This document shows, one piece after another, positions 13,566 through 27,439 of a stretch of 64,000 nt of DNA. The notes beneath the pieces are model-generated. The model was not told the DNA's origin, ran no database searches, and was given only the letters and a program-made list of their open reading frames with translations. How positions within the stretch are numbered: position 1 is the stretch's first letter; every line of letters begins with the position of its first letter. Position numbers and translations under genes: made by a program. Where the stretch lies: positions 501,001 to 565,000 of the forward strand of contig NZ_JAGINK010000001.1 of NCBI RefSeq assembly GCF_017875955.1. The letters run 5' to 3'. This DNA is from Pseudomonas sp. BP8 (GTDB lineage Bacteria; Pseudomonadota; Gammaproteobacteria; Pseudomonadales; Pseudomonadaceae).

Positions 13566-14163
13566 TCCACAGGGTCGCCTTAACCCTGTCTTTGCCGAGA
13601 ATTTGATCCACAGCTGATCTGCAGGGCTGGCCTCTTCATGGGGCCAGCCCGCTTGGCCGACGTCTTTGGCGGCCCCCCTATCGGATGCAATGTTCGATTG
13701 GCCCAGCTTATTTTTCCCTTCCCTGACAAAAATTCCCTTATCGGCACGCCTCTGATTTCATCAACAGGCGGGTTTTCCGCCGTCTAAGCCCTGTGGAAAA
13801 CTAACCTTCAGCTCGGTTGATAACACCCCTCCTGAACTGAGGATAAATCCGCCTGTGGATAAATAGGCGTTTAATCCACAGGCTTAACGCGCTTATCCAG
13901 AGCCCTCAGAGGCACTAGAACACAGGGTTTAATTTCTCTGTACATACCATGGAGTAAGGGCTGTAGGGTTCTATCCACAGAAAATGGCCTGTGTAAGAAT
14001 AAACATAAAAACAAAGCTTCTTTAATTTCTCTCTCTATAATTTTTGTTATCCCGTTCATCCACAGCCTGGTCAAAATTTGCGCAGAAGGTTTCTTTAGAA
14101 GGCAGGAAGTCTCATACTTGTCCGCTTAACTTCTCTATTTGCAAAACAGGCACGAGGTGCGTG
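13566..14163. other. Second DnaA-box cluster between mnmE and mnmG (oriC-like)
   Basis: A 598-bp gap with no credible gene. Boxes: TGTGGATAA 13854-13862 (exact, minus), TAATCCACA 13872-13880, TTATCCAGA 13893-13901, CTATCCACA 13971-13979, TCATCCACA 14056-14064 and TGATCCACA 13563-13571 and 13604-13612. The AT-rich stretch 13994-14050 follows the main boxes. Four landmarks (TGTGGATAA, the NATCCACA box 18 bp later, TCTCTGTACA at +81, and the box followed by GAAAA at +117) have exactly the oriC spacing, so the two regions look paralogous. Two origin-active regions have been described in Pseudomonas; whether this one fires is not shown by sequence. Confidence 0.75.
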
Positions 14164-16056
14164 GTGGATTTCCCTTCCCGTTTTGAAGTGATCGTCATCG
14201 GCGGCGGCCATGCCGGTACCGAGGCTGCGCTTGCGTCTGCACGCATGGGTGTAAAAACCCTGCTGCTGACCCACAACGTGGAAACCCTCGGTCACATGAG
14301 CTGCAACCCGGCGATCGGTGGCATCGGTAAAAGCCATCTGGTCAAAGAGATCGATGCGCTCGGCGGCGTCATGGCGCTGGCTACCGACAAGAGCGGCATC
14401 CAGTTCCGCGTGTTGAACAACCGCAAGGGCCCAGCCGTACGTGCTACCCGGGCCCAGGCCGACCGCGCCATCTACAAGGCTGTGGTCCGCGAGATCCTGG
14501 AAAACCAGCCCAACCTGTGGATATTCCAGCAGTCCTGTGATGACCTGATCGTCGAACAGGACCAGGTCAAGGGCGTCGTCACGCAGATGGGCCTGCGGTT
14601 CATGGCCGACTCGGTGGTACTGACCACCGGTACCTTCCTTGCCGGGCTTATCCACATCGGCATGCAGAACTACACCGGCGGTCGTGCCGGCGATCCGCCC
14701 GCGATTGCCCTGGCCCACCGCATGCGTGAACTGCCGCTGCGCGTCGGCCGGCTGAAAACCGGGACCCCGCCACGCATCGATGGCCGCTCGGTAGACTTCT
14801 CGGTGATGACCGAGCAACCCGGCGACACGCCGATTCCGGTGATGTCGTTCATGGGCAACGCGCAGATGCATCCGCGCCAGGTCAGTTGCTGGATTACCCA
14901 TACCAACGCCCGCACCCACGAAATCATTGCCTCGAACCTCGACCGTTCGCCGATGTACTCCGGGGTGATCGAAGGCGTCGGGCCGCGTTACTGCCCATCG
15001 ATCGAAGACAAGATTCACCGCTTTGCCGACAAAGAGAGCCATCAGGTGTTCATCGAGCCGGAAGGCCTGAACACCCATGAGCTGTACCCCAACGGTATTT
15101 CCACTTCGCTGCCGTTCGACGTGCAGCTGGAGTTGGTGCGCTCGATCCGCGGCATGGAAAACGCCCACATCGTTCGCCCTGGCTACGCCATCGAGTACGA
15201 CTACTTCGACCCGCGTGATCTCAAGTACAGCCTCGAGACCAAGGTCATCGGCGGCTTGTTCTTCGCTGGCCAGATCAACGGCACCACCGGTTACGAAGAA
15301 GCCGGCGCGCAAGGTTTGCTGGCCGGGACCAACGCTGCACTGCGTGCTCAGGGTCGGGAGAGCTGGTGCCCGCGCCGCGACGAGGCGTACATCGGGGTGT
15401 TGGTTGACGACCTGATTACCCTGGGTACCCAGGAGCCGTACCGCATGTTCACTTCGCGCGCCGAGTACCGCTTGATCCTGCGCGAAGACAACGCTGACCT
15501 GCGCCTCACCGAGAAGGGCCGCGAGCTGGGCCTGATCGATGACCAGCGTTGGGCCGCGTTCTGCGCCAAGCGCGAAGGCATCGAGCGCGAAGAGCAGCGC
15601 ATGAAATCGACCTGGGTCCGCCCGAACACGCCGCAAGGCCAGGCCATTGTGGATAAGTTCGGTACGCCGCTGAGCCACGAATACAGCCTGCTCAACCTGC
15701 TCGCACGGCCGGAAATCGACTATGCCGGCCTGATCGAGGCCACCGGTGGTGAGCTGCTCGATCCGCAAGTTGCCGAGCAGGTCGAGATCAAGACCAAATA
15801 CGCCGGTTACATCGACCGTCAGCAGGACGAGATCGCCCGCCTGCGTGCCAGCGAAGACACCCGCCTGCCTGTGGATATCGACTACACGACGATTTCCGGG
15901 TTATCCAAGGAGATTCAAGGCAAGCTCGGCCAGACCCGGCCGGAGACCCTTGGCCAGGCGTCGCGCATCCCTGGCGTCACTCCGGCGGCGATTTCCCTGT
16001 TGCTGATTCACCTGAAAAAACGCGGCGCAGGCCGCGAATTGGAGCAAAGCGCTTGA
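14164..16056 (+). CDS. mnmG: tRNA U34 carboxymethylaminomethyl-modifying enzyme MnmG
   Basis: 630 residues from a GTG at 14164 (a GTG at 14161 also possible), starting [20 protein letters not shown]. It has the N-terminal Rossmann FAD motif [10 protein letters not shown], the [18 protein letters not shown] signature, the [15 protein letters not shown] loop and the C-terminal MnmE-binding helical domain. It is the FAD partner of MnmE in wobble-uridine modification. The next gene, rsmG, overlaps by 4 bp. The upstream region is the second DnaA-box cluster, so transcription through it may matter for replication. Confidence 0.99.
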   Translation: MDFPSRFEVIVIGGGHAGTEAALASARMGVKTLLLTHNVETLGHMSCNPAIGGIGKSHLVKEIDALGGVMALATDKSGIQFRVLNNRKGPAVRATRAQADRAIYKAVVREILENQPNLWIFQQSCDDLIVEQDQVKGVVTQMGLRFMADSVVLTTGTFLAGLIHIGMQNYTGGRAGDPPAIALAHRMRELPLRVGRLKTGTPPRIDGRSVDFSVMTEQPGDTPIPVMSFMGNAQMHPRQVSCWITHTNARTHEIIASNLDRSPMYSGVIEGVGPRYCPSIEDKIHRFADKESHQVFIEPEGLNTHELYPNGISTSLPFDVQLELVRSIRGMENAHIVRPGYAIEYDYFDPRDLKYSLETKVIGGLFFAGQINGTTGYEEAGAQGLLAGTNAALRAQGRESWCPRRDEAYIGVLVDDLITLGTQEPYRMFTSRAEYRLILREDNADLRLTEKGRELGLIDDQRWAAFCAKREGIEREEQRMKSTWVRPNTPQGQAIVDKFGTPLSHEYSLLNLLARPEIDYAGLIEATGGELLDPQVAEQVEIKTKYAGYIDRQQDEIARLRASEDTRLPVDIDYTTISGLSKEIQGKLGQTRPETLGQASRIPGVTPAAISLLLIHLKKRGAGRELEQSA

Positions 16057-16703
16057 GTTCTTTGGTCACCCCGCAACACGCAGAAGAGTTGTCCACAGGC
16101 GCGCGCCAGCTCGGTGTCGAGCTGAGCCCGCAGCAGCACGAGCAGCTGCTGGGCTACCTGGCCCTGTTGATCAAATGGAACAAGGCCTACAACCTGACCG
16201 CGGTGCGCGACCCGGACGAGATGGTTTCGCGCCATCTGCTCGACAGCCTCAGCGTCATGCCGTTTATCCACAGCGACGCGCTCAGCTGGCTCGATGTGGG
16301 CAGTGGCGGTGGCATGCCGGGCATACCTTTGGCTATCCTGCACCCGGACAAGCAAGTAACCCTGCTGGACAGCAACGGCAAGAAGACTCGCTTCCTCACC
16401 CAGGTGAAGATGGAGCTGAAACTGGACAACCTGCAGGTTATCCACAGCCGGGTCGAAGAGTACCAACCTGCGCAGCCGTTCTGCGGGATCATCTCGCGGG
16501 CGTTCAGCAGCATGGAGAATTTCACGGGCTGGACCCGCCATCTGGGCGACACGCGGACGCAGTGGCTTGCAATGAAAGGGCTGCATCCTGCCGATGAACT
16601 GGTAGCATTGCCCGCAGACTTCACAGTGGAAAGCGAGCAGGCTCTGACCGTTCCGGGTTGCCAGGGCCAACGCCATCTGCTGATACTGCGCCGCAAGGCA
16701 TGA
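16053..16703 (+). CDS. rsmG: 16S rRNA (guanine527-N7)-methyltransferase RsmG
   Basis: 216 residues from a TTG at 16053, overlapping the mnmG stop by 4 bp. The Rossmann SAM-binding motif [15 protein letters not shown] is near residue 80, followed by [10 protein letters not shown] and [10 protein letters not shown], all RsmG hallmarks. It methylates G527 of 16S rRNA. The overlap indicates coupling to mnmG (formerly gidA-gidB). Confidence 0.98.
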   Translation: MSSLVTPQHAEELSTGARQLGVELSPQQHEQLLGYLALLIKWNKAYNLTAVRDPDEMVSRHLLDSLSVMPFIHSDALSWLDVGSGGGMPGIPLAILHPDKQVTLLDSNGKKTRFLTQVKMELKLDNLQVIHSRVEEYQPAQPFCGIISRAFSSMENFTGWTRHLGDTRTQWLAMKGLHPADELVALPADFTVESEQALTVPGCQGQRHLLILRRKA

Positions 16704-16721
16704 CTGGGAACGCACGCAACA

Positions 16722-17513
16722 ATGGCTAAGGTATTCGCAATCGCGAACCAGAAAGGTGGTGTGGGTAAAACCACCACCTGTATCAATCTCGCCGCATCGC
16801 TGGCTGCGACCAAGCGTCGTGTGCTGTTGATCGACCTCGATCCGCAGGGCAACGCGACCATGGGCAGTGGGGTCGACAAGCACGAGCTCGAGCACTCGGT
16901 CTATGACCTGCTGATCGGCGAATGCGACCTGGCCCAGGCAATGCGCTTCTCCGAGCACGGTGGCTTCCAGCTCCTGCCGGCCAACCGCGACCTGACCGCC
17001 GCCGAGGTGGTCCTGCTGGAAATGCAGGTCAAGGAGAGCCGTCTGCGCAACGCGCTGGCGCCGATCCGCGAGAGCTACGACTACATCCTCATCGACTGCC
17101 CACCGTCGTTGTCGATGCTGACGCTCAACGCCCTGGTCGCTTCCGATGGCGTGATTATCCCCATGCAGTGCGAGTACTACGCACTCGAAGGTCTCAGTGA
17201 CCTTGTGGATAACATCAAGCGCATTGCTGCCCGGTTGAACCCGCAGCTGAAGATCGAAGGCTTGTTGCGCACCATGTTCGACCCGCGCCTGAGCCTGAAC
17301 AACGACGTTTCGGCGCAGCTCAAGGAACACTTCGGCGAGCAGCTGTACGACACGGTCATTCCGCGCAACATTCGCTTGGCCGAGGCCCCGAGCTTTGGCA
17401 TGCCGGCCCTGGCCTACGACAAGCAATCGCGTGGCGCCCTGGCCTACCTGGCCCTGGCCGGTGAACTGGTACGCCGTCAACGCCGTCAATCACGCACTGC
17501 ACAAACAACTTAA
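16722..17513 (+). CDS. parA: Chromosome-partitioning ATPase ParA (Soj)
   Basis: 263 residues with the deviant Walker A KGGVGKTT at about residues 11-18, the switch region DLDPQGNATMG and Walker B-like DYILIDCPPSLS. This is the short chromosomal ParA form without the N-terminal DNA-binding extension of plasmid types. It moves ParB-parS complexes along nucleoid-bound gradients. It lies 18 bp after rsmG and 9 bp before parB. Three parS sites are visible in the window. Confidence 0.98.
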   Translation: MAKVFAIANQKGGVGKTTTCINLAASLAATKRRVLLIDLDPQGNATMGSGVDKHELEHSVYDLLIGECDLAQAMRFSEHGGFQLLPANRDLTAAEVVLLEMQVKESRLRNALAPIRESYDYILIDCPPSLSMLTLNALVASDGVIIPMQCEYYALEGLSDLVDNIKRIAARLNPQLKIEGLLRTMFDPRLSLNNDVSAQLKEHFGEQLYDTVIPRNIRLAEAPSFGMPALAYDKQSRGALAYLALAGELVRRQRRQSRTAQTT

Positions 17514-17522
17514 GGAATCCGC

Positions 17523-18395
17523 ATGGCCGTTAAGAAACGGGGTCTCGGACGTGGGTTGGATGCACTGCTCAGTGGTCCTTCCGTCAGCTCGCTCGAAGAG
17601 CAGGCTGTCAAGATCGACCAGAAAGAACTGCAACACCTGCCGGTCGAGCTGATCCAGCGTGGCAAGTACCAGCCACGCCGTGACATGGACCCGCAGTTGC
17701 TGGAGGAACTCGCCGCCTCGATCCGTATTCAAGGCGTGATGCAACCGATCGTGGTCCGTCCGATCGGCGACAACCGCTTCGAGATCATCGCCGGTGAACG
17801 CCGCTGGCGCGCGACTCAGCTGGCCGGTCTCGACACCATCCCGTCGATGGTCCGCGATGTGCCCGATGAAGCCGCCATTGCCATGGCACTGATCGAAAAC
17901 ATCCAGCGTGAGGACCTCAACCCGCTGGAAGAGGCGATTGCTCTGCAACGTCTGCAGCAGGAATTCGAACTGACCCAGCAACAAGTGGCCGACGCTGTCG
18001 GCAAGTCGCGGGTGACCGTGGCCAACCTGCTGCGCCTGATCTCGCTGCCGGAGGCGATCAAGACCATGCTCGCCCATGGCGATCTGGAGATGGGCCACGC
18101 GCGTGCTTTGCTGGGTCTGGAAGAAAATCGTCAGGAAGAAGGGGCGCGTCATGTTGTCGCACGTGGGCTCACCGTGCGCCAAACCGAGGCACTGGTTCGC
18201 CAGTGGTTGAGCGACAAACCTGATCCGGTCGAACCGAGCAAACCTGATCCGGACATCGCCCGCCTCGAACAGCGTCTCGCAGAGCGCCTGGGCTCGGCGG
18301 TGCAGATCCGTCATGGCAACAAGGGCAAAGGGCAATTAGTGATTCGCTATAACTCGCTTGACGAGTTGCAAGGTGTCCTTGCTCACATCCGCTGA
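17523..18395 (+). CDS. parB: Chromosome-partitioning protein ParB (Spo0J)
   Basis: 290 residues. The N-terminus MAVKKRGLGRGLDALLS is followed by the CTP-binding domain with GERRWRA and ENIQREDLNPLEEA, a central helix-turn-helix (LTQQQVADAVGKSRVTVANLLRLISLP) and a C-terminal dimerisation domain. It loads at parS and slides on DNA as a CTP-dependent clamp. The direct targets are the sites at 5263, 5893 and 58615. It is the end of the mnmG-rsmG-parA-parB run; the atp promoter region follows. Confidence 0.98.
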   Translation: MAVKKRGLGRGLDALLSGPSVSSLEEQAVKIDQKELQHLPVELIQRGKYQPRRDMDPQLLEELAASIRIQGVMQPIVVRPIGDNRFEIIAGERRWRATQLAGLDTIPSMVRDVPDEAAIAMALIENIQREDLNPLEEAIALQRLQQEFELTQQQVADAVGKSRVTVANLLRLISLPEAIKTMLAHGDLEMGHARALLGLEENRQEEGARHVVARGLTVRQTEALVRQWLSDKPDPVEPSKPDPDIARLEQRLAERLGSAVQIRHGNKGKGQLVIRYNSLDELQGVLAHIR

Positions 18396-18544
18396 AACAA
18401 TTCCTGTTGTAGCGCGCAGTCGGAAATCACTACCCAAGAGTTGAATAGGGGTTAATCCACCCCTATACTCTGCGCGCATTTTGTCGGCACAAATTATGCC
18501 AAGTCGTTGCTGACTTGATGGTCGACTTCCGAGGAGCAGTTGTG

Positions 18545-19838
<1,294 letters not shown>

Positions 19839-19858
19839 GACCGCCTGGCGTGTCTGAT

Positions 19859-19886
19859 AGCCTTCCCTGCCGTTTGGGGGAAGGCT
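19859..19886 (+). other. Hairpin in atpB-atpE intergenic region
   Basis: AGCCTTCCC and GGGGAAGGCT pair across a 9-base loop. There is no T-run right after, so it is more likely an mRNA-stability or processing element than a full terminator. It precedes the highly translated atpE, whose ribosome site GGGAGGAAAG is at 19971-19980. Confidence 0.6.
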
Positions 19887-19965
19887 GTAAAAAGTCCGCA
19901 AGGGCAGTTGTATCAAACGATTTGTTTTACCGCTTCAAACTAAAAACCTAACCAATACGACGTAA

Positions 19966-20238
<273 letters not shown>

Positions 20239-20296
20239 TCACTCGTTTCCAACGAGTGTAAGGCTGTGATGAACAAAGACCGAGCGAGGTGTTGGC

Positions 20297-20767
20297 GTGA
20301 ACATTAATGCAACCCTGATTGGCCAATCCGTTGCTTTCCTGATTTTTGTCGTTTTCTGCATGAAGTACGTATGGCCTCCGGTCATCACTGCCCTGCATGA
20401 GCGTCAGAAGAAGATTGCTGATGGTTTGGACGCTGCCAACCGCGCAGCTCGCGACCTGGAGCTGGCCCAAGAGAAAGCGGGTCAGCAACTGCGTGAAGCT
20501 AAAGCACAGGCAGCCGAAATCATTGAGCAGGCCAAGAAGCGCGCTGCTCAGCTTGTCGAGGAAGCCCGTGAACAGGCCCGCGTCGAAGCTGACCGTGTGA
20601 AGGCTCAGGCTCAGGCCGAGATCGAACAGGAACTGAACAGCGTCAAAGACGCCCTGCGTGCCCAAGTGGGTGCCCTGGCTGTTGGCGGTGCTGAAAAGAT
20701 CCTTGGCGCCACAATCGATCAAAACGCGCATGCGGAGCTGGTTAACAAACTGGCCGCTGAAATTTAA
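20297..20767 (+). CDS. atpF: F0F1 ATP synthase subunit b
   Basis: 156 residues from a GTG at 20297 ([20 protein letters not shown]). One N-terminal membrane helix is followed by a long charged alpha-helix rich in A/E/K/R/Q (residues 30-140), the peripheral-stalk coiled coil. It is the standard length and place between atpE and atpH. The GTG start may lower translation relative to atpE. Confidence 0.97.
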   Translation: MNINATLIGQSVAFLIFVVFCMKYVWPPVITALHERQKKIADGLDAANRAARDLELAQEKAGQQLREAKAQAAEIIEQAKKRAAQLVEEAREQARVEADRVKAQAQAEIEQELNSVKDALRAQVGALAVGGAEKILGATIDQNAHAELVNKLAAEI

Positions 20768-20779
20768 GCGAGGGCGATC

Positions 20780-21316
20780 ATGGCAGAACTGACCACGTTG
20801 GCCCGACCTTACGCTAAGGCTGCCTTTGAGCACGCCCAGGCCCATCAGCAACTGGCCAATTGGTCAGCCATGCTCGGCCTGGCTGCTGCTGTGTCGCAAG
20901 ACGACACCATGCAGCGCCTGCTCAAGGCCCCGCGACTGACGAGCGCACAAAAGGCCGCCACTTTCATTGAAGTGTGCGGTGACAAGTTTGATGTACAGGC
21001 ACAGAATTTCATTCATGTTGCCGCGGAAAATGGCCGTCTCCTGCTCCTGCCGGAGATTGCCGACCTGTTCGAGCTGTACAAGGCCGAACTGGAAAAATCC
21101 GTGGACGTGGAAGTCACCAGTGCTTTTGCGTTGAACCAAGAACAGCAAGACAAACTCGCCAAGGTTCTCAGTGCACGGCTCGGCCAGGAAGTTCGCCTGC
21201 ACGCGTCGGAGGATGCCAGCCTGATCGGCGGCGTCCTCATCCGCGCCGGCGACCTGGTAATCGATGGCTCTGTTCGCGGCAAAATCGCGAAACTGGCCGA
21301 AGCATTGAAATCTTGA
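20780..21316 (+). CDS. atpH: F0F1 ATP synthase subunit delta
   Basis: 178 residues starting [19 protein letters not shown], the conserved OSCP/delta N-terminus. The C-terminal signature [20 protein letters not shown] is intact. It links the b stalk to the alpha3-beta3 head. Tight spacing of 12 bp after atpF and 21 bp before atpA. Confidence 0.97.
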   Translation: MAELTTLARPYAKAAFEHAQAHQQLANWSAMLGLAAAVSQDDTMQRLLKAPRLTSAQKAATFIEVCGDKFDVQAQNFIHVAAENGRLLLLPEIADLFELYKAELEKSVDVEVTSAFALNQEQQDKLAKVLSARLGQEVRLHASEDASLIGGVLIRAGDLVIDGSVRGKIAKLAEALKS

Positions 21317-21337
21317 GTTTGAAGGGGCAGCAGAGCA

Positions 21338-22882
21338 ATGCAGCAACTCAATCCTTCCGAAATTAGTGAAATCATCAAGGGCCGCATCGATAACCTCGAT
21401 GTGAGCTCCCAAGCCCGTAACGAAGGTACCGTCGTTTCGGTTTCCGACGGTATCGTGCGGATCCACGGTCTGGCCGACGTCATGTACGGCGAAATGATCG
21501 AGTTCCCTGGCGGCGTCTACGGTATGGCCCTGAACCTGGAGCAAGACTCCGTGGGTGCAGTGGTCCTGGGTGCCTATGACACCCTCGCCGAAGGCATGAG
21601 CGCCAAGTGCACCGGCCGCATCCTGGAAGTTCCGGTTGGTAAGGAACTGCTGGGTCGCGTCGTCGACGCACTGGGCAACCCGATCGACGGCAAAGGTCCT
21701 CTGGGCAACACCGAGACCGACGCGGTCGAGAAAGTTGCTCCGGGCGTGATCTGGCGTAAGTCGGTAGACCAGCCTGTACAGACTGGCTACAAGTCCGTCG
21801 ATGCCATGATTCCTGTCGGCCGTGGCCAGCGTGAGCTGATCATCGGTGACCGTCAGATCGGTAAGACCGCCATGGCGATCGACGCCATCATCAACCAGAA
21901 AGACTCCGGTATTTTCTGTGTTTATGTTGCTGTCGGCCAGAAGCGCTCCACCGTTGCCAACATCGTTCGCAAGCTGGAAGAAAACGGCGCCCTGGCTAAC
22001 ACCATCGTGGTGGTTGCCAGTGCTTCGGAATCCGCCGCGCTGCAATTCCTGGCGCCATACGCCGGTTGCACCATGGGCGAGTTCTTCCGCGACCGCGGTG
22101 AAGACGCACTGATCGTCTACGATGACCTGTCCAAGCAGGCCGTTGCCTACCGTCAGATCTCCCTGCTGCTGCGCCGTCCACCAGGACGTGAAGCGTACCC
22201 AGGCGACGTGTTCTATCTCCACTCCCGTCTGCTGGAGCGTGCATCGCGCGTTTCCGAAGAGTACGTAGAGAAGTTCACCAACGGCGCAGTGACTGGCAAA
22301 ACCGGTTCCCTGACCGCTCTGCCGATCATCGAAACCCAGGCTGGCGACGTTTCCGCGTTCGTTCCGACCAACGTGATCTCGATCACCGACGGTCAGATCT
22401 TCCTGGAATCGGCCATGTTCAACTCGGGCATCCGTCCTGCAGTGAACGCCGGTGTTTCGGTATCCCGCGTAGGTGGTGCCGCTCAGACCAAGATCATCAA
22501 GAAGCTGTCCGGTGGTATTCGTACCGCACTGGCTCAGTACCGTGAACTGGCTGCATTTGCCCAGTTCGCGTCCGATCTGGACGAAGCGACCCGCAAGCAG
22601 CTGGAGCATGGTCAGCGCGTAACCGAGCTGATGAAGCAGAAGCAGTACGCTCCGATGTCCATCGCGGACATGGCGCTGTCGCTGTACGCCGCTGAGCGTG
22701 GCTTCCTGACTGACGTAGAAGTCTCCAAGATCGGCAGCTTCGAGCAAGCACTGATCGCCTTCTTCAACCGTGATCACGCTGAACTGATGGCGAAGATCAA
22801 CGTGAAGGGTGACTTCAACGACGAAATCGACGCAGGCCTGAAAGCCGGTATCGAGAAGTTCAAGGCCACCCAGACCTGGTAA
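21338..22882 (+). CDS. atpA: F0F1 ATP synthase subunit alpha
   Basis: 514 residues. Walker [10 protein letters not shown] is near residue 170, and the [13 protein letters not shown] signature of alpha/beta subunits is near residue 368. It is the regulatory, non-catalytic nucleotide-binding subunit of F1 and is full length. A GC-rich hairpin follows in the gap before atpG. Confidence 0.99.
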   Translation: MQQLNPSEISEIIKGRIDNLDVSSQARNEGTVVSVSDGIVRIHGLADVMYGEMIEFPGGVYGMALNLEQDSVGAVVLGAYDTLAEGMSAKCTGRILEVPVGKELLGRVVDALGNPIDGKGPLGNTETDAVEKVAPGVIWRKSVDQPVQTGYKSVDAMIPVGRGQRELIIGDRQIGKTAMAIDAIINQKDSGIFCVYVAVGQKRSTVANIVRKLEENGALANTIVVVASASESAALQFLAPYAGCTMGEFFRDRGEDALIVYDDLSKQAVAYRQISLLLRRPPGREAYPGDVFYLHSRLLERASRVSEEYVEKFTNGAVTGKTGSLTALPIIETQAGDVSAFVPTNVISITDGQIFLESAMFNSGIRPAVNAGVSVSRVGGAAQTKIIKKLSGGIRTALAQYRELAAFAQFASDLDEATRKQLEHGQRVTELMKQKQYAPMSIADMALSLYAAERGFLTDVEVSKIGSFEQALIAFFNRDHAELMAKINVKGDFNDEIDAGLKAGIEKFKATQTW

Positions 22883-22886
22883 GCCG

Positions 22887-22911
22887 CAGCGGGGGCTCAG
22901 GCCCCCGCTTG
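22887..22911 (+). other. GC-rich hairpin between atpA and atpG
   Basis: AGCGGGGGC-TCA-GGCCCCCGCTT forms a very stable stem with no T-run. It probably protects or sets the 3' end of upstream mRNA segments, or modulates read-through into atpG. Confidence 0.6.
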
Positions 22912-22930
22912 CTAACCTGATAGGTGATAC

Positions 22931-23791
22931 ATGGCAGGCGCAAAAGAGATTCGCAGTAAGATTGCGAGCATCAAAAGCACGCAAAAAATTACCAGCGCCA
23001 TGGAGAAAGTGGCGGTCAGCAAGATGCGCAGAGCACAAATGCGCATGGCTGCTAGCCGTCCTTACGCGGAGCGTATCCGCCAGGTGATCGGTCATCTGGC
23101 CAACGCCAACCCGGAATACCGCCACCCGTTCATGATCGAGCGCGCCGTCAAGCGCGTCGGTTATATCGTGGTGAGCAGTGACCGTGGTCTGTGCGGTGGC
23201 TTGAATACCAACCTGTTCAAGGCCTTGGTCAAGGACATGAACGTCAACCGCGAACAGGGCGTCGAAATCGACCTGTGCGTGATCGGTAGCAAGGGTGCGA
23301 CTTTCTTCCGCATCTTTGGCGGCAACGTGGTAGCTGCAATCAGCCACCTGGGCGAAGAACCGTCGATCAATGATCTGATCGGTTCCGTCAAGGTCATGCT
23401 GGACGCCTACCTGGATGGCCGTATCGATCGCCTCTCCGTGGTGTCGAACAAGTTCGTCAATACCATGACCCAAACTCCGACGGTCGAGCAGTTGGTACCG
23501 TTGGTGGCAACCCCGGATCAAGAACTCAAGCACCACTGGGACTACCTCTACGAACCCGATGCCAAAGAGCTGCTTGACGGCTTGATGGTCCGTTACGTGG
23601 AGTCGCAGGTCTACCAGGCGGTGGTCGAGAACAACGCTGCTGAGCAAGCGGCCCGGATGATCGCCATGAAGAACGCCACAGATAACGCCGGTGATTTGAT
23701 CAAAGAGCTCCAGCTGATCTACAACAAGGCGCGTCAGGCTGCGATCACCCAGGAGATCTCGGAAATCGTCGGCGGCGCTGCCGCGGTTTAA
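22931..23791 (+). CDS. atpG: F0F1 ATP synthase subunit gamma
   Basis: 286 residues. The N-terminal helix [20 protein letters not shown] and the C-terminal signature helix ([20 protein letters not shown]) form the rotary coiled coil; the middle has [13 protein letters not shown], typical of gamma. It is the central rotor linking the c ring to catalysis. Full length, 27 bp before atpD. Confidence 0.98.
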   Translation: MAGAKEIRSKIASIKSTQKITSAMEKVAVSKMRRAQMRMAASRPYAERIRQVIGHLANANPEYRHPFMIERAVKRVGYIVVSSDRGLCGGLNTNLFKALVKDMNVNREQGVEIDLCVIGSKGATFFRIFGGNVVAAISHLGEEPSINDLIGSVKVMLDAYLDGRIDRLSVVSNKFVNTMTQTPTVEQLVPLVATPDQELKHHWDYLYEPDAKELLDGLMVRYVESQVYQAVVENNAAEQAARMIAMKNATDNAGDLIKELQLIYNKARQAAITQEISEIVGGAAAV

Positions 23792-25195
<1,404 letters not shown>

Positions 25196-25199
25196 TTCC

Positions 25200-25218
25200 T
25201 GCGCCCCGCAAGGGGCGC
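25200..25218 (+). other. Short GC hairpin between atpD and atpC
   Basis: GCGCCCC-GCA-AGGGGCGC type inverted repeat of about 7 bp in the 43-bp atpD-atpC gap, without a T-run. It could tune the lower expression needed for epsilon. Confidence 0.5.
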
Positions 25219-25238
25219 TATCAGGTTGAGGCAAGCAG

Positions 25239-25658
25239 ATGGCTATGACAGTCCATTGCGATATCGTCAGCGCGGAAGGAGAGATTTTCTCCGGTCTGGT
25301 CGAGATGGTGGTTGCGCACGGTAACCTGGGTGATCTTGGTATCGCTCCAGGCCACGCGCCGCTGATCACCAATCTGAAGCCAGGTCCGATTACGCTGACC
25401 AAGCAGGGTGGCGCCCAAGAGGTGTTCTACATCTCTGGTGGTTTCCTCGAGGTTCAGCCGAACATGGTCAAGGTGCTTGCCGATACCGTGCAACGTGCTG
25501 CAGACCTGGATGAAGCTCAGGCTCAGGAAGCCCTCAAGGCTGCTGAGAACGCCCTGAACAGCAAAAGCGCTGATTTCGACTACGGCGCCGCTGCCGCACG
25601 TCTGGCCGAGGCCGCAGCCCAGCTGCGTACCGTCCAGCAAATGCGCAAGGGCAAGTAA
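25239..25658 (+). CDS. atpC: F0F1 ATP synthase subunit epsilon
   Basis: 139 residues. The N-terminal beta-sandwich includes [30 protein letters not shown] and a C-terminal two-helix inhibitory domain ([20 protein letters not shown]) is present. It is a rotor subunit and ATPase brake. It is the last gene of the atp operon; a terminator follows. Confidence 0.98.
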   Translation: MAMTVHCDIVSAEGEIFSGLVEMVVAHGNLGDLGIAPGHAPLITNLKPGPITLTKQGGAQEVFYISGGFLEVQPNMVKVLADTVQRAADLDEAQAQEALKAAENALNSKSADFDYGAAAARLAEAAAQLRTVQQMRKGK

Positions 25659-25693
25659 TCGGCCCAGCCGATCATTGCTGTTGCGATTGAGTA

Positions 25694-25721
25694 AAAGGGT
25701 AGCCTCGGCTACCCTTTTTCT
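25694..25721 (+). terminator. Terminator of the atp operon
   Basis: AGGGTAGCC-TC-GGCTACCCT followed by TTTTCTTTTT, about 40 bp after atpC. A classic intrinsic terminator. Confidence 0.93.
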
Positions 25722-25779
25722 TTTTCCGAATTTCCCTCTTCGGTCACAGCGCTGACCGCCCAGGATTGGTAGCCAGTCA

Positions 25780-27147
25780 ATGTCCCTCGATATCGTTATT
25801 CTCGCCGCAGGCCAAGGCACTCGCATGCGCTCGGCGCTGCCCAAGGTGCTGCACCCGGTGGCCGGCAATTCCATGCTCGGCCATGTTATCCATAGCGCGC
25901 GCCAGCTTCAGCCGCAAGGCATCCATGTGGTCATTGGCCATGGTGCCGAACTGGTCCGCGAGCGTCTGGCCGCGGACGACCTGAACTTCGTCCTGCAGGA
26001 CAAGCAGCTGGGTACTGGCCACGCCGTCGCTCAGGCGATCCCGGCAGTTACCGCCGACACCGTGCTGGTGCTTTATGGGGATGTGCCGCTGATCGAAGTC
26101 GAGACCCTGCAGCGTCTGCTGGCCAAGGTCAGCGATCAGCAGTTAGGCCTGCTCACGGTTGACCTTGATGACCCTACTGGCTATGGCCGGATCGTGCGCG
26201 ATGGCCAAGGCCAGGTAACCGCCATCGTCGAGCACAAGGACGCCAGCGACGCGCAAAAGGCAATCAAGGAAGGCAACACCGGCATCCTCGCCATGCCAGC
26301 CGCGCGCCTGTCCGACTGGATGGGTCGGCTGTCCAACAACAACGCCCAAGGCGAGTACTACCTCACCGACGTGATCGCCATGGCCGTGGCGGATGGCCTG
26401 GTGGTTGCCACCGAGCAGCCGCACGACGCGATGGAAGTGCAGGGCGCCAATGACCGGCGCCAGCTGTCCGAGCTCGAGCGCCACTACCAGTTGCGGGAAG
26501 GCCGCCGCCTGATGGCCCTGGGTGTGACCTTGCGCGATCCGGCGCGCTTCGATGTGCGTGGTGAAGTGACCGTGGGTCGTGACGTACTGATCGACGTCAA
26601 CGTGATTCTCGAAGGCAAGGTGGTCATCGAAGACGACGTACAGATCGGCCCGAACTGCGTGATCAAGAACAGCACCCTGCGCAAGGGCGCGGTGGTCAAG
26701 GCCAACAGCCACCTGGAGGGTGCGGTACTGGGCGAGGGCAGCGATGCCGGCCCGTTCGCCCGCCTGCGTCCGGGTAGCGTGCTGGAGGCCAAGGCCCATG
26801 TGGGTAACTTTGTCGAACTGAAGAACGCTCACCTGGGCGAGGGTGCCAAGGTCGGTCACCTGACGTACCTGGGCGACGCCGAGGTCGGTGCGCGGACGAA
26901 CATCGGCGCAGGTACCATCACCTGTAACTATGACGGCGCCAACAAATTCAAGACGGTGTTGGGCGAAGACGTCTTCATCGGCTCGAACAACTCGTTGGTC
27001 GCGCCTGTGGAAATCAAGGACGGCGCGACTACGGCGGCCGGCTCGACCATTAATCAGACCATTGAAGAAAAGCAGCTAGGCGTTGCCCGCGCGCGCCAGC
27101 GCAATATCGATGGCTGGAAGCGGCCGGAGAAGATCAAGAAAAGCTGA
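25780..27147 (+). CDS. glmU: Bifunctional UDP-GlcNAc pyrophosphorylase / glucosamine-1-phosphate acetyltransferase
   Basis: 455 residues. The N-terminal nucleotidyltransferase carries [20 protein letters not shown], and the C-terminal left-handed beta-helix has the hexapeptide repeats and acetyltransferase residues ([35 protein letters not shown]). It makes UDP-GlcNAc for peptidoglycan and LPS in the cytoplasm. It works with glmS, two genes downstream. It has its own terminator and is a separate unit from atp. Confidence 0.98.
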   Translation: MSLDIVILAAGQGTRMRSALPKVLHPVAGNSMLGHVIHSARQLQPQGIHVVIGHGAELVRERLAADDLNFVLQDKQLGTGHAVAQAIPAVTADTVLVLYGDVPLIEVETLQRLLAKVSDQQLGLLTVDLDDPTGYGRIVRDGQGQVTAIVEHKDASDAQKAIKEGNTGILAMPAARLSDWMGRLSNNNAQGEYYLTDVIAMAVADGLVVATEQPHDAMEVQGANDRRQLSELERHYQLREGRRLMALGVTLRDPARFDVRGEVTVGRDVLIDVNVILEGKVVIEDDVQIGPNCVIKNSTLRKGAVVKANSHLEGAVLGEGSDAGPFARLRPGSVLEAKAHVGNFVELKNAHLGEGAKVGHLTYLGDAEVGARTNIGAGTITCNYDGANKFKTVLGEDVFIGSNNSLVAPVEIKDGATTAAGSTINQTIEEKQLGVARARQRNIDGWKRPEKIKKS

Positions 27148-27170
27148 AGGTTATCCACAGCGTGATGTTG

Positions 27171-27205
27171 AAAGCCGACTTATGTGAGTAAGTCGGCTTT
27201 TTTGT
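27171..27205 (+). terminator. Terminator after glmU
   Basis: AAAGCCGACTT and AAGTCGGCTTT pair across an 8-base loop and are followed by TTTTG. A DnaA-box-like TTATCCACA lies just before it at 27151-27159. Confidence 0.9.
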
Positions 27206-27237
27206 TGCCTGGCAGATCGGGTCTGCGATGTATGGCA

Positions 27238-27312
27238 CCGGCGTTGCCGGTGTTCGCGGGACAAGCCCGCTCCTACAGGGAATGCGAGTGTGCTTGCCCC
27301 GCGAAAGACCGC
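27238..27312. repeat. Pseudomonas REP-type element
   Basis: GTTCGCGGGACAAGCCCGC followed by TCCTACAGG matches the putida-type REP palindrome, with a partial inverted partner (TTGCCCCGCGAA) about 45 bp on. It lies between the glmU terminator and glmR. Confidence 0.75.
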
Positions 27313-27439
27313 AAAGCAGCCTCAAAACTCATAAAGCGAATTTATCCACAGACTAGTTTTTGAATAAGGGCCCTTGACGCCGCCTGCGTCTTAGGTTTTG
27401 ATTGCGTTCATTATCTTTCGAATCGAAACTTAACCCGTC

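Noticed and set aside
20864..23647. 927-codon open frame antisense to atpH-atpA-atpG
   Set aside because: A long shadow caused by codon bias. The sense strand encodes intact ATP synthase genes with all motifs.
27151..27159. TTATCCACA box after glmU as part of an origin
   Set aside because: Single exact box; similar single boxes occur elsewhere in the window, some within genes. No cluster or AT-rich element.
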